Positions 8,444 to 17,545 of a DNA stretch of 64,000 nucleotides are shown here, piece by piece. The notes below the pieces were generated by a model, which saw only the letters and a program-made list of their open reading frames with translations, was not told where the DNA came from and searched no databases. Every line of letters starts with the position of its first letter. The first letter of the stretch is position 1. This stretch comes from Streptomyces sp. M92 (GTDB lineage Bacteria; Actinomycetota; Actinomycetes; Streptomycetales; Streptomycetaceae). A program made the translations under genes and the position numbers. The stretch lies in contig NZ_CP101137.1 of NCBI RefSeq assembly GCF_028473745.1, forward strand, positions 3,782,001-3,846,000, in the 5' to 3' direction.

Positions 8444-9712
8444 CTACTCGGGCAGCGGCTGAGGCGGCCTGGGGCCCGAGTAGAGCCCGCTCGGCCGCAT
8501 GCGCAGCGGCCGCTCCCCGTACTCCTCCAGGGCGTGGGCGATCCAGCCCGCCGTACGGGCGACGGCGAAGATCGTCTCGGCCGCGGTGGAGGGCATGCCG
8601 CAGGACGCGGTGAGCACTCCGAGCGCCAGATCGACGTTGGCGCGCAGCGGGATGTGACGGGCGGCGGTCGCCTGGACGTCGCGGGCCGCCGCCAGGGCGG
8701 GGGCCGCCCGGGGGACGTCCTCCAGGAGGGCGAAGAGCGCACGCGCGCGCGGGTCCTCGCCGGGGTACAGGCGGTGACCCAGGCCGGGGAGGCGGCGACC
8801 GGCCCGCAGCTCCTCGGCGACCACCGGCGCCGCGCTGCCCCGGTCGAGTACCTCCAGCAGCAGCCGGTGGGCGAGTCCGCCCGCCGCGCCGTGCAGCGGG
8901 CCCTCGATCACGCCGAGGCCCGCGGACACGGCCGCGTAGGCGTGCGCCCTGGCCGACGCGGCCACGCGCACGGCGAGCGTCGAGGCGGCCAGGTCGTGGT
9001 CGACGAGCAGCGAGAGCGCCGTGTCGAGAGCGCGCAGCGACGCCTCGTCCGCGGGGAGTCCGCTGAGCCGCGTCCACAGGCGGTGGGCGAGCGGACCCCG
9101 GTCGTGACCGGCGTGCCGCACCGGGGGAAGGGCGGCGACGAGGGTGGGGATGAGGGTCCGCGCGGTGCCCAGCACGGCCTCTTCGGACAGGTCGAAGCGG
9201 AGCGGGTCCGCGGCCGCCGCGGCGACGACGGCGACGCGCAGGCTGTCGGTGGGCCCCGCGTGCTCGGGCAGGGCGTCGACGGCTCGCCGGGCGGCTGTCA
9301 CGGAGGCCTCGGGCGCGGCGAATTCGATGCCGGGTCGCATCCGGCCCGTCCACAGCCACTCGGCGACCTCCTCGTAGCTGTGACGCGCGGCCAGTTCCAC
9401 CGCGTCGACGCCCCGGAAGTAGAACCGGTCCTTCTCGATGAGCGTGATGCGCGTGCGGACGGCAGGCTCCTGGCCGGGAGCGGGGGCCGTGCCGCTCCCG
9501 CGGCGGTGGCGGCGGGCGAGCGCCCGCACCTCCTCGGCGTCGAAGGTGCTGCCCCGGCCCTCTGACTTGCGCCGGCTGCCGAGCAGGCCGCGGCTGACGT
9601 ACGCGTAGACGGTCTCGGGTTTCACTCCGAGCAGTTCGGCCGCCTCCTTGGTGGTCAGGCGGTGCTCGCCGTCGCCGGGGCGGCCGGGTTCGTGATCGCG
9701 CATGGGGGACAC
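8444..9712 (-). CDS. Citrate synthase family protein with N-terminal helix-turn-helix
   Basis: About 422 aa. Residues roughly 15-60 form an excisionase/MerR-like winged helix-turn-helix (LTTKEAAELLGVKPETVYAY, then a basic wing and FDAEEVRAL). The rest is a citrate synthase fold with the expected histidines (GPLHGAAGG, GLGHRLYPGEDPR) and the aspartate in NVD, although the usual FYSG after it is replaced by LALG. GTG 9712 has GGAG eight bases upstream; ATG 9703 and a TTG further up are alternatives. It is divergent from a second citrate synthase across an intergenic region rich in inverted repeats. A metabolite-responsive repressor is one possibility; catalysis is not proven. Confidence 0.85.
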   Translation of the reverse strand: MSPMRDHEPGRPGDGEHRLTTKEAAELLGVKPETVYAYVSRGLLGSRRKSEGRGSTFDAEEVRALARRHRRGSGTAPAPGQEPAVRTRITLIEKDRFYFRGVDAVELAARHSYEEVAEWLWTGRMRPGIEFAAPEASVTAARRAVDALPEHAGPTDSLRVAVVAAAAADPLRFDLSEEAVLGTARTLIPTLVAALPPVRHAGHDRGPLAHRLWTRLSGLPADEASLRALDTALSLLVDHDLAASTLAVRVAASARAHAYAAVSAGLGVIEGPLHGAAGGLAHRLLLEVLDRGSAAPVVAEELRAGRRLPGLGHRLYPGEDPRARALFALLEDVPRAAPALAAARDVQATAARHIPLRANVDLALGVLTASCGMPSTAAETIFAVARTAGWIAHALEEYGERPLRMRPSGLYSGPRPPQPLPE

Positions 9713-9746
9713 CGTATCGACTCCGAGGAGACGGTCTTGACCCGTG

Positions 9747-9763
9747 TATTGATCCAATCAATA
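9747..9763. promoter_or_regulatory. Inverted repeat between divergent citrate synthase genes
   Basis: Perfect 7-bp arms around a 3-base spacer (TATTGAT-CCA-ATCAATA), AT-rich in a GC-rich setting. Two more inverted repeats follow immediately: TTGAC...GTCAA at 9764-9782 and ACTGT-GG-ACAGT at 9782-9793. Position and symmetry suggest operator sites for a dimeric regulator, perhaps the helix-turn-helix citrate synthase itself. Confidence 0.5.
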
Positions 9764-9816
9764 TTGACAGACCATCCGTCAACTGTGGACAGTGAACTCA
9801 AGCCAGGGAGGTAATC

Positions 9817-10986
9817 GTGACCGTTGACAGAACCGCGCCCACTCCGCCCGTGGAGGTGCCGCGAGGGCTCGCGGGTGTCGTGGTGGCCGACACCGAGGTC
9901 GGTGATGTGCGAGGGCGGGAGGGGTTCTACCACTACCGCCAGTACTCGGCCGTCGAGCTCGCCGAGCGCCGGGCCTTCGAGGACGTCTGGCATCTCCTGG
10001 TCCACGGCGAGCTGCCGGACGCGCGGCGCGGCGCCGCGTTCGCCGCCGAGACCGCGGCGTTGCGGAGACTCCCCGGGACGGTGCGCTCGGCACTGCCCGC
10101 CATCGCGGCCGCCGGCGGGCGCTCCGGCCCGCTCGCCGGAATGCGCACCGCCCTGTCGTTGCTGGGCGCGGCCCGGGGCTTCGGGCCCGTCTACGACCTG
10201 TCGGCCGAGCAGCGCCGCAGGGACACGCTGGTGGTCGCCGCGGCCGTACCGACGCTGCTCACCGCGCTGTACCGGCTGGGGCGCGGACTTCAGCCGGTGG
10301 AGCCCCGCGCGGACCTTCCCCACGCAGCCAACTACCTCTACATGCTGACCGGTTCGGAGCCGGACCGGGAGCGGGCACGTGCGATCGAGCAGTACTTGAT
10401 CTCCACCATTGACCACGGATTCAATGCGTCAACCTTCACCGCGCGGGTCATCGCCTCGACGGGGGCGGACGTCGCGGCCTGCCTGGCGGGCGCGGTGGCG
10501 GCCCTGTCCGGACCACTGCACGGCGGGGCGCCCAGCCGTGCGCTGGACACCCTGGACGCGATCGGTACGCCCGACCGCATCGACTCCTGGATCCGTGAAC
10601 GGGTGCTCGCCGGCGACCGCGTCATGGGCTTCGGCCACGCGGTCTATCGCACGGAGGATCCCCGCTCGCGGATGCTCCGCGAGGTGGCGCGGCGGTTCGG
10701 CGGCTCGCGCGTGGAGTTCGCCGTCGAGGTGGAGCGGCGGGTCGAGGCGATCCTCGCGGAGCTGAAACCGGGGCGCGAGCTGCACACGAACGTCGAGTTC
10801 TACGCGGGCGTGGTCATGGAACTGTGCGGTCTGCCGCGTGAGATGTTCACGCCGACCTTCGCGGCGGCGCGGGTGGTGGGCTGGAGCGCGAACATCCTGG
10901 AACAGGCGCGGGACTCGAAGATCATCCGCCCTGCGGCGCGGTATGTGGGGCCGGAGGCGCCGGTCGGGGTGCCCGCGGCAGGGTGA
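9817..10986 (+). CDS. Citrate (or 2-methylcitrate) synthase
   Basis: 389-aa enzyme of the citrate synthase family, which condenses oxaloacetate with acetyl-CoA (or propionyl-CoA). Catalytic histidines are visible in GPLHGGAPS and GFGHAVYRTEDPRS. The third position, normally NVDFYSG, reads NVEFYAG here, so Glu stands where Asp is usual. The GTG start is preceded by GGGAGG. It faces a helix-turn-helix citrate synthase homologue, and the shared 100-bp promoter region carries three inverted repeats. Substrate choice cannot be told from sequence. A hairpin at 10997-11023 follows the stop. Confidence 0.88.
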   Translation: MTVDRTAPTPPVEVPRGLAGVVVADTEVGDVRGREGFYHYRQYSAVELAERRAFEDVWHLLVHGELPDARRGAAFAAETAALRRLPGTVRSALPAIAAAGGRSGPLAGMRTALSLLGAARGFGPVYDLSAEQRRRDTLVVAAAVPTLLTALYRLGRGLQPVEPRADLPHAANYLYMLTGSEPDRERARAIEQYLISTIDHGFNASTFTARVIASTGADVAACLAGAVAALSGPLHGGAPSRALDTLDAIGTPDRIDSWIRERVLAGDRVMGFGHAVYRTEDPRSRMLREVARRFGGSRVEFAVEVERRVEAILAELKPGRELHTNVEFYAGVVMELCGLPREMFTPTFAAARVVGWSANILEQARDSKIIRPAARYVGPEAPVGVPAAG

Positions 10987-10996
10987 GCATGCGAGC

Positions 10997-11023
10997 GGCC
11001 TGGTGCCGTTCGGGCGCCAGGCC
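10997..11023 (+). terminator. Probable terminator after citrate synthase
   Basis: 11-bp stem (GGCCTGGTGCC against GGCGCCAGGCC, one G-T pair) with loop GTTCG, ten bases after the citrate synthase stop. Confidence 0.65.
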
Positions 11024-11121
11024 TCAGCGGTGGGGCGTCGAGCGCGGGCGGGGTTCCGCGCTGCTCGGCGGTGGGGCTTCCGGCACGGGCGGCGGTGGAC
11101 ACGGCCGGAGACGCGGGCGGT

Positions 11122-11358
11122 TCAGGCGTCGGGGATGTCGGCCTTGGCGCGGACCAGGGTTTCCCGGCTGATGACCACGATGCGTTCGTAGTCGGCGCGG
11201 GCGGCGTCGGCGGGCAGTTCCCGCTCCAGCGCCTCGGTGGCCTCGGTGCCGATCACGGCGAAGTTGCCGTCGCTCAGTTCGAAGAGATCCGGGCAATTGG
11301 CTCCCGAGGTACTGCCACGCGAGCCTGGAGGCACACCGATGCGGCGCACGATTTTCAA
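11122..11358 (-). CDS. Small hypothetical protein next to DUF6082
   Basis: 78 aa from a TTG start at 11358 with AAGGA about nine bases upstream; a GTG three codons on is an alternative. The sequence begins KIVRRIGVPPGS and has a conserved-looking core (CPDLFELSDGNFAVIGTEAT) and a C-terminal R-E-T-L-V. It looks like the small partner protein that Streptomyces often code beside DUF6082 genes. It lies 56 bp downstream of the DUF6082 gene in the same direction, so the two probably form one operon. No function can be assigned. Confidence 0.65.
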   Translation of the reverse strand: MKIVRRIGVPPGSRGSTSGANCPDLFELSDGNFAVIGTEATEALERELPADAARADYERIVVISRETLVRAKADIPDA

Positions 11359-11414
11359 GGGGTACCGATCCTTACGCAGGCTGGGCACACTGTCGGCAGC
11401 ACGGTACTGGAAGT

Positions 11415-11966
11415 TCAAGGCGCGGGAGGGGTCCCCACCACCCACCACTCGTCCGTGTCGGCCTCGTCCAGATCCTTGATGAGGCCATCGACCATCGCGC
11501 CGATCCGGGCCTCCTCCGAGGACGCCTTCAGCGTCGCGCGCTGCGCCCTGGACGCTTCCCAGTACTCCCGCATCAGTGGTGTCTGGAAGAACTCACGCAG
11601 ACGTCCGAACAGCTCCTCCTGGTCCATCAGGCCGGCCTCGTAGACGTGGAAGAGGTTGACGTACCACGCGTTGGCGTAGAAGAACTGGCGCCGCTTCTCA
11701 GCGGGAATGTCCTTGTCGTAGGTGTCGATCACCGCGGCCAGGGAAGGGTCGTCGATCGCCCTAGCGAGCAGTTCCCAGTGCATACGCTGCTGGTGCGCCA
11801 GCGCCCGGCGGCGCGATGCGGTCGCTTCGAGTGCGAGTCGCCGTGCGCGCAACCGTTCCACTTCCAGCGCGCGCTGCCGGGCGGCCAACGTCACCCCGGC
11901 CGTGGCGAACAGCATGCCCGCCGCGGCGGAGCCGAACCTCCCCGTGATCTTCTTCCGTGTGGCCAT
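11415..11966 (-). CDS. DUF6082 family protein
   Basis: 183 aa. The basic N-terminus is followed by one short hydrophobic helix (GSAAAGMLFATAGVTLAA), then an Arg/Ala-rich coiled region and a helical domain. That domain contains HWELLARAIDDPSL and FFYANAWYVNLFHVYEAGLM, characteristic of DUF6082 proteins. One membrane anchor with a cytoplasmic helical domain is the likely topology. The ATG at 11966 follows a GGGGG stretch. DUF6082 genes are abundant in Streptomyces and often sit beside small DUF397-like or unknown genes; the role is unknown. Confidence 0.75.
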   Translation of the reverse strand: MATRKKITGRFGSAAAGMLFATAGVTLAARQRALEVERLRARRLALEATASRRRALAHQQRMHWELLARAIDDPSLAAVIDTYDKDIPAEKRRQFFYANAWYVNLFHVYEAGLMDQEELFGRLREFFQTPLMREYWEASRAQRATLKASSEEARIGAMVDGLIKDLDEADTDEWWVVGTPPAP

Positions 11967-12286
11967 GTCAACCCCCGAATCAGGCGACCGCCCGCCGGTC
12001 GTCGAGTGCGGGTCGGCTGACGGGGACCGGCGAGCGATGGGCGGCGCTTGCCGCCTCCAGAGTGCCGAGCTGCGCTGATCGGCGGGGAGGCGGCGAGGAG
12101 GCGCACGGAGGGAAGCGAGGGTCGCACACTCCGGCACCTTGCCCAGACGTCTGCCCAGCGAGTGGTGCTAACAATCGTTCACACCGCGCCGGCCCTGTCG
12201 GCTCGTATCCTGATCAGGCAATTCCGTACGTGGGTGTACGCCCTGCCGCGGGCCGGCGTACGCATGGTGGAGAGAGAGGTCGCACG

Positions 12287-13369
12287 GTGGGGCAGCGCCC
12301 GACTCCGCAGCAGATCCCGGTCGTCGTACTCGCCGGATTCCTCGGCTCCGGGAAAACGACACTCCTCAACCACCTCCTGCACCGCAGCGGAGGCAGCCGT
12401 ATCGGCGCCATCGTCAACGACTTCGGGTCGATCGAGATCGACGCGATGGCCGTGGCCGGCGCACTCGGCGACTCCACCGTGTCCCTCGGCAACGGCTGCC
12501 TGTGCTGTGCCGTCGACGCGACCGAACTCGACGGCTACCTGGAGCGGCTCGCACGGCCCGAGGCCGGCATCGACGTGATCGTCATCGAGGCCAGCGGCCT
12601 CGCCGAGCCGCAGGAACTCGTGCGCATGCTGCTCGCCAGCGACCAGCCGGGCGTCGTCTACGGCGGGCTGGTCGAGGTCGTCGACGCCGCCGAGTTCGAC
12701 GCCACGCGCGCGAGGCACCCCGAGATCGACCGGCACCTGGCTCTCGCCGACCTGGTCGTCGTCAACAAGACCGACCGGGCCCCGGACGCCGAGCGGGTGC
12801 TCGCGCTCGTCCGCTCGCTCACCGACCGCGCCGCCGTCGTGCCCGCGACCTACGGCCGCATCGATCCCGAGTTCCTCTACGACTGCCGCCCGAGCGAGGA
12901 GCGCGTGGGGCAGCTGTCCTTCGACGACCTGCACGACCATTCCGCGCACGGCGCGTACGCCGAACACCTGCACGCCGCCTACGACACCCTGTCGTTCGTC
13001 TCCGGCCTCCCGCTCGACCCGCGCGGGCTGATGCGCTTCCTCGACAGCCGTCCCGAAGGCCTGTACCGGATCAAGGGCTACGTCGACTTCGGCCCGTACG
13101 ACTCACGCAACCGCTACGCCGTCCACGCCGTCGGTCGCTTACTGCGTTTCCACCCGGAGCCCTGGCCCCCCGGCGAGCCCCGCCGCACCCAGCTGGTGCT
13201 CATCGGCTCCGGCATCGACGCCCCCGCCCTCGACAAACAACTCGACGCGTGCCGCAGGGGCGACGACGCCCCACCCGCCGACGAGCACGGCATGTGGGGC
13301 GTCCTGCGTTACGTACCGGACCCCGAAGGAGCGGAGCAGAGCGGCGAGGAGCCGCCGCTCATGCCCTGA
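12287..13369 (+). CDS. COG0523 (CobW/G3E family) metal-handling GTPase
   Basis: 360-aa G3E-family P-loop GTPase, thought to insert or traffic metals such as zinc or cobalt. Visible motifs are Walker A GFLGSGKTT at the N-terminus, the metal-binding GNGCLCC (CxCC) near residue 70, an E-A-S-G-L-A-E-P switch and the base-recognition NKTD near residue 165. The C-terminal CobW_C part contains LYRIKGYVDF. The GTG start at 12287 has GAGAGAGG upstream; the frame stays open further up but codon use there looks random. No zinc-uptake-regulator box was found upstream, so metal control is not evident. It converges with parC with only 20 bp between stops. Confidence 0.88.
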   Translation: MGQRPTPQQIPVVVLAGFLGSGKTTLLNHLLHRSGGSRIGAIVNDFGSIEIDAMAVAGALGDSTVSLGNGCLCCAVDATELDGYLERLARPEAGIDVIVIEASGLAEPQELVRMLLASDQPGVVYGGLVEVVDAAEFDATRARHPEIDRHLALADLVVVNKTDRAPDAERVLALVRSLTDRAAVVPATYGRIDPEFLYDCRPSEERVGQLSFDDLHDHSAHGAYAEHLHAAYDTLSFVSGLPLDPRGLMRFLDSRPEGLYRIKGYVDFGPYDSRNRYAVHAVGRLLRFHPEPWPPGEPRRTQLVLIGSGIDAPALDKQLDACRRGDDAPPADEHGMWGVLRYVPDPEGAEQSGEEPPLMP

Positions 13370-13389
13370 TCACACCCTGACCTCCCCCG

Positions 13390-15846
13390 TCAGGCCGGAC
13401 CGGTCACCACCGCCACCGTCTTCGGCAGCGACACGCCCGAGCCGTCGCGGCGCGGGTCGATGTCCGGGAGCTGGGCCGGGGAGCCGTTCTTCTGCGCGGC
13501 GAGCGCCGGGACGGCTCCCGCCCAGGCGAACGCCAGGCAGTCCTCGCCCTTCAGGAACCGCTGGCAGCGCACGCCGCCGGTGGCGCGGCCCTTGCGCGGG
13601 TACTGGTCGAAGGGGGTGAGCTTGGCCGTCGTCTGGACGGAGTCGTCCAGCGTGCCGCGCGAACCGGCGACCGTGAAGACCACCGCGTCCGCGGCCGGGT
13701 CCACCGCCGAGAAGGAGATGACCTTGACGCCCTCGGCGAGCTTGATGCCCGCCACGCCGCCCGCCGGACGGCCCTGCGGACGGACCTGGGAGGCCTGGTA
13801 GCGCAGCAGTTGCGCGTCGTCGGTGATGAAGACCAGGTCCTCCTCGCCGGTGCGCAGCTCGACGCCACCGACGATCCGGTCGCCCTCCCTGAGGGAGATG
13901 ACCTCCAGCTCGTCCTTGTGGGACGGATAGTCGGGCACCACCCGCTTGACCACGCCCTGTTCCGTGCCGAGCGCCAGCCCCGGCGAGGACTCGTCCAAGG
14001 TGGTCAGACAGACGACCGTCTCGTCGTCCTCCAGGGACACGAACTCCGCGAGCGGCGCGCCGCCCGAGAGGTTCGGTGTCGGCATGGACTCGGGGAGCTG
14101 GGGCAGGTCCACCACGTTCACCCGCAGCAGCCGCCCGCCGGAGGTCACCACGCCCACCTCGCCGCGGGCCGTGGCCGGCACCGCCGAGACGATCAGGTCG
14201 TGCTTGACCCGCTTGGCCTTGGCGTCCGTGACCAGGGGCTCGTCGTTCACCGTCCGGGCGAGCAGGCCGGTCGAGGACAGCAGCACCCGGCACGGGTCGT
14301 CCGCCACCTGCAGCGGAACGGCGGCCACGGGGGCTCCGGAGGACTCCAGCAGGACCGTGCGGCGGTCGGTGCCGAACTTCTTGGCGACCGCGGCCAGTTC
14401 GGCCGAGACCAGCTTGCGCAGCTCCGCGTCCGAGTCGAGGATCCGGGTCAGCTCCTCGATCTCCGCGTTGAGCCGGTCCTTCTCGGCCTCCAGCTCGATG
14501 CGGTCGTACTTGGTGAGCCGGCGCAGCGGTGTGTCCAGGATGTACTGGGTCTGGACCTCGCTCAGCGAGAAGCGCTCCATCAGGCGCTGCTTGGCCTCGG
14601 CGGAGTTCTCGCTGGAGCGGATGAGGCGGATGACCTCGTCGATGTCCACCAGCGCGACGAGCAGGCCCTCGACCAGGTGCAGGCGGTCCCGGCGCTTGCC
14701 GCGGCGGAACTCGCTGCGGCGCCGTACGACGTCGAAGCGGTGGTCGAGGTAGACCTCCAGCAGCTCCTTGAGGCCCAGGGTGAGGGGCTGGCCGTCCACG
14801 AGGGCGACGTTGTTGATGCCGAAGGACTCCTCCATCGGCGTCAGCTTGTAGAGCTGTTCGAGGACCGCCTCGGGCACGAAGCCGTTCTTGATCTCGATGA
14901 CCAGGCGCAGCCCGTGCTCGCGGTCGGTGAGGTCCTTGACGTCCGCGATGCCCTGGAGCTTCTTCGAGCCGACCAGGTCCTTGATCTTCGCGATGACCTT
15001 CTCGGGGCCGACCGCGAAGGGCAGCTCGGTGACGACCAGGCCCTTGCGGCGGGCCGTGACGGTCTCCACGGACACCGTCGCGCGGATCTTGAACGTGCCG
15101 CGGCCGGTCTCGTAGGCGCCCCGGATGCCGGGCAGCCCGACGATCCGGCCGCCGGTGGGCAGGTCGGGGCCCGGCACGTGCTTCATCAGCGCGTCCAGAT
15201 CGGCGTTCGGGTACCGGATGAGGTGCCGGGCCGCCGCGATGACCTCGCGCAGGTTGTGCGGCGGCATGTTGGTGGCCATGCCGACCGCGATGCCGGAGGC
15301 GCCGTTGACCAGCAGGTTGGGGAAGGCGGCGGGCAGCGCCGACGGCTCCTGCTCCTGGCCGTCGTAGTTCGGGCCGAAGTCGACGGTGTCCTCGTCGATG
15401 GACTCCGTCATCAGGCCGGCGGCATCGGCCATCCGGCACTCGGTGTACCGCATGGCGGCCGGCGGGTCGTCGTTGCCCAGCGAGCCGAAGTTGCCGTGGC
15501 CGTCCACCAGGGGCACGCGCATCGAGAAGGACTGGGCCATGCGCACCAGGGCGTCGTAGATCGACGCGTCGCCGTGCGGGTGCAGCTTGCCCATGACCTC
15601 GCCGACGACGCGGGCGCACTTCACGTAACCGCGCTCGGGCCTGAGGCCCATCTCGTTCATCTGGTAGACGATGCGGCGGTGCACGGGCTTGAGGCCGTCC
15701 CGGGCGTCCGGCAGCGCACGGGAGTAGATGACCGAGTACGCGTACTCGAGGAAGGAGCCCTGCATCTCGTCGACGACGTCGATGTCGAGGATCTTCTCCT
15801 CGTACGAGTCGTCGGGCGGCGGGGTCTTCGTACTACGGCGGGCCAT
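13390..15846 (-). CDS. parC: DNA topoisomerase IV subunit A (ParC)
   Basis: 818-aa breakage-reunion subunit that pairs with ParE. The N-terminal domain has the quinolone-region [17 protein letters not shown] and the catalytic tyrosine in AMRYTE. A coiled domain and a C-terminal beta-propeller follow, with degenerate GyrA-box-like repeats (for example [12 protein letters not shown]). The ATG at 15846 is preceded by AAGGAG. Unlike many bacteria, parE and parC are about 10.7 kb apart here; this spacing is usual for Streptomyces. The divergent neighbour is the M16 protease operon. Confidence 0.93.
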   Translation of the reverse strand: MARRSTKTPPPDDSYEEKILDIDVVDEMQGSFLEYAYSVIYSRALPDARDGLKPVHRRIVYQMNEMGLRPERGYVKCARVVGEVMGKLHPHGDASIYDALVRMAQSFSMRVPLVDGHGNFGSLGNDDPPAAMRYTECRMADAAGLMTESIDEDTVDFGPNYDGQEQEPSALPAAFPNLLVNGASGIAVGMATNMPPHNLREVIAAARHLIRYPNADLDALMKHVPGPDLPTGGRIVGLPGIRGAYETGRGTFKIRATVSVETVTARRKGLVVTELPFAVGPEKVIAKIKDLVGSKKLQGIADVKDLTDREHGLRLVIEIKNGFVPEAVLEQLYKLTPMEESFGINNVALVDGQPLTLGLKELLEVYLDHRFDVVRRRSEFRRGKRRDRLHLVEGLLVALVDIDEVIRLIRSSENSAEAKQRLMERFSLSEVQTQYILDTPLRRLTKYDRIELEAEKDRLNAEIEELTRILDSDAELRKLVSAELAAVAKKFGTDRRTVLLESSGAPVAAVPLQVADDPCRVLLSSTGLLARTVNDEPLVTDAKAKRVKHDLIVSAVPATARGEVGVVTSGGRLLRVNVVDLPQLPESMPTPNLSGGAPLAEFVSLEDDETVVCLTTLDESSPGLALGTEQGVVKRVVPDYPSHKDELEVISLREGDRIVGGVELRTGEEDLVFITDDAQLLRYQASQVRPQGRPAGGVAGIKLAEGVKVISFSAVDPAADAVVFTVAGSRGTLDDSVQTTAKLTPFDQYPRKGRATGGVRCQRFLKGEDCLAFAWAGAVPALAAQKNGSPAQLPDIDPRRDGSGVSLPKTVAVVTGPA

Positions 15847-16177
15847 CGCTGCCGGCTCCTTGCTGAAGCGTGAACGGTGATCTGACGCGGTCCATTGTGG
15901 ACCGCGGCACTGACAGCGACCGACCAGGACCCGTCACGGGACCCGTCACGGGCTGCCCGGCCCGGCGCTGCCCGCAGAGTACGCCCTCGTCCCGCACGCC
16001 CGTCCCCGGGCCGCCGACCCCGTTCTCGCTCTCGGCGTACGCGGTCCGGGAACTCCACCGGCCGCCCGCACGCTTGCATACAGTGGCAGGATCGGCAGGA
16101 TCGGCGGAATTCCGCAGTTCCGGCCAAGATTCCACCCAGCTGAGCCCACTCAGCGTTTCGCGATCGAAGGGACGTAC
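15847..16177. other. Divergent intergenic region, parC / M16 protease
   Basis: No gene is seen. The region contains two tandem copies of ACCCGTCACGGG (about 15929-15952), each itself a small inverted repeat, and a short GGCAGGATC direct repeat near 16085-16105. These could be regulatory, but no known regulator site was recognised. Confidence 0.5.
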
Positions 16178-17545
16178 ATGCCCATGGGTCACACGGCCAC
16201 AGCCCAGGCAGACTCCGGCGGCCTGACAGCGACCGAGCACCGCCTGGCCAACGGCCTGCGCGTGGTGCTCTCCGAGGACCACCTGACCCCGGTCGCGGCG
16301 GTGTGCCTCTGGTACGACGTCGGCTCGCGCCACGAGGTCAAGGGACGTACCGGCCTGGCTCACCTTTTCGAGCACCTCATGTTCCAGGGCTCCGCCCAGG
16401 TCAAGGGCAACGGTCACTTCGAACTGGTGCAGGGCGCCGGCGGCTCGCTCAACGGCACCACCAGCTTCGAGCGCACCAACTACTTCGAGACCATGCCCGC
16501 CCACCAGCTGGAGCTCGCCCTCTGGCTGGAGGCCGACCGCATGGGCTCCCTGCTGGCCGCCCTGGACGACGAGTCCATGGAGAACCAGCGCGACGTCGTC
16601 AAGAACGAGCGCCGCCAGCGCTACGACAACGTCCCCTACGGCACCGCCTTCGAGAAGCTCACCGCCCTCGCCTACCCGGAGGGCCACCCCTACCACCACA
16701 CACCGATCGGCTCGATGGCCGACCTGGACGCGGCGACCCTGGAGGACGCGCGGGCGTTCTTCCGCACCTACTACGCGCCGAACAACGCGGTGCTGTCCGT
16801 CGTCGGTGACATCGACCCCGAGCAGACGCTCGCCTGGATCGAGAAGTACTTCGGCTCCATCGCCTCGCACGACGGCAAGCAGCCCCCGCGGGACGGCTCG
16901 CTGCCGGACGTCATGGGCGGGCAGCTGCGCGAGGTCGTCGAGGAGGAGGTCCCGGCCCGAGCCCTGATGGCGGCCTACCGCCTGCCGGAGGACGGCACGC
17001 GCGCGTGCGACGCGGCCGACCTGGCCCTCACCGTCCTGGGCGGCGGCGAGTCCTCCCGCCTCTACAACCGGCTGGTGCGCCGCGACCGCACGGCCGTCGC
17101 CGCCGGGTTCGGCCTGCTGCGGCTCGCCGGAGCGCCCTCCCTGGGGTGGCTGGACGTGAAGACGTCCGGTGACGTCGAGGTGCCGGTCATCGAGACCGCC
17201 ATCGACGAGGAGCTCGCCCGGTTCGCCGAGGAGGGCCCCACGGCCGAGGAGATGGAGCGCGCCCAGGCGCAGCTGGAGCGCGAGTGGCTGGACCGCCTGG
17301 GCACCGTCGCCGGCCGCGCCGACGAACTGTGCCGGTACGCCGTCCTGTTCGGCGACCCCCAACTCGCCCTCACCGCCGTGCAGCGGGTGCTCGAGGTGAC
17401 GGCCGAGGAGGTCCAGGAGGTCGCCAAGGCCCGCCTGCGCCCCGACAACCGCGCGGTGCTCGTCTATGAGCCCACCGCCCCCGCCGACGAGACCGCCGCC
17501 GACGCGGACGACGCCACCGACGACAACGAGGAGGCGGCCAAGTGA
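16178..17545 (+). CDS. M16 family zinc peptidase, catalytic subunit
   Basis: 455-aa pitrilysin/processing-peptidase-type metalloprotease. The inverted zinc motif HxxEH is present (AHLFEHLMFQG near residue 65), and the downstream glutamate is in the conserved ENQRDVVKNE region. The ATG at 16178 follows AAGGGA. The next gene overlaps its stop by 4 bp (GTGA) and codes a related protein without the zinc motif. Such pairs form heterodimers like mitochondrial processing peptidase, with one active and one structural subunit. It has no signal peptide, so it is probably cytoplasmic. Substrates are unknown. Confidence 0.9.
   Translation: MPMGHTATAQADSGGLTATEHRLANGLRVVLSEDHLTPVAAVCLWYDVGSRHEVKGRTGLAHLFEHLMFQGSAQVKGNGHFELVQGAGGSLNGTTSFERTNYFETMPAHQLELALWLEADRMGSLLAALDDESMENQRDVVKNERRQRYDNVPYGTAFEKLTALAYPEGHPYHHTPIGSMADLDAATLEDARAFFRTYYAPNNAVLSVVGDIDPEQTLAWIEKYFGSIASHDGKQPPRDGSLPDVMGGQLREVVEEEVPARALMAAYRLPEDGTRACDAADLALTVLGGGESSRLYNRLVRRDRTAVAAGFGLLRLAGAPSLGWLDVKTSGDVEVPVIETAIDEELARFAEEGPTAEEMERAQAQLEREWLDRLGTVAGRADELCRYAVLFGDPQLALTAVQRVLEVTAEEVQEVAKARLRPDNRAVLVYEPTAPADETAADADDATDDNEEAAK

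Noticed and set aside
12048..12286. Zur-type zinc operator ahead of the COG0523 GTPase gene
   Set aside because: No TGAAAATNATTTTCA-like palindrome is visible upstream.
566..15846. parE and parC separated by about 10.7 kb as a sign of rearrangement
   Set aside because: This separation is the normal arrangement in Streptomyces as far as I know.
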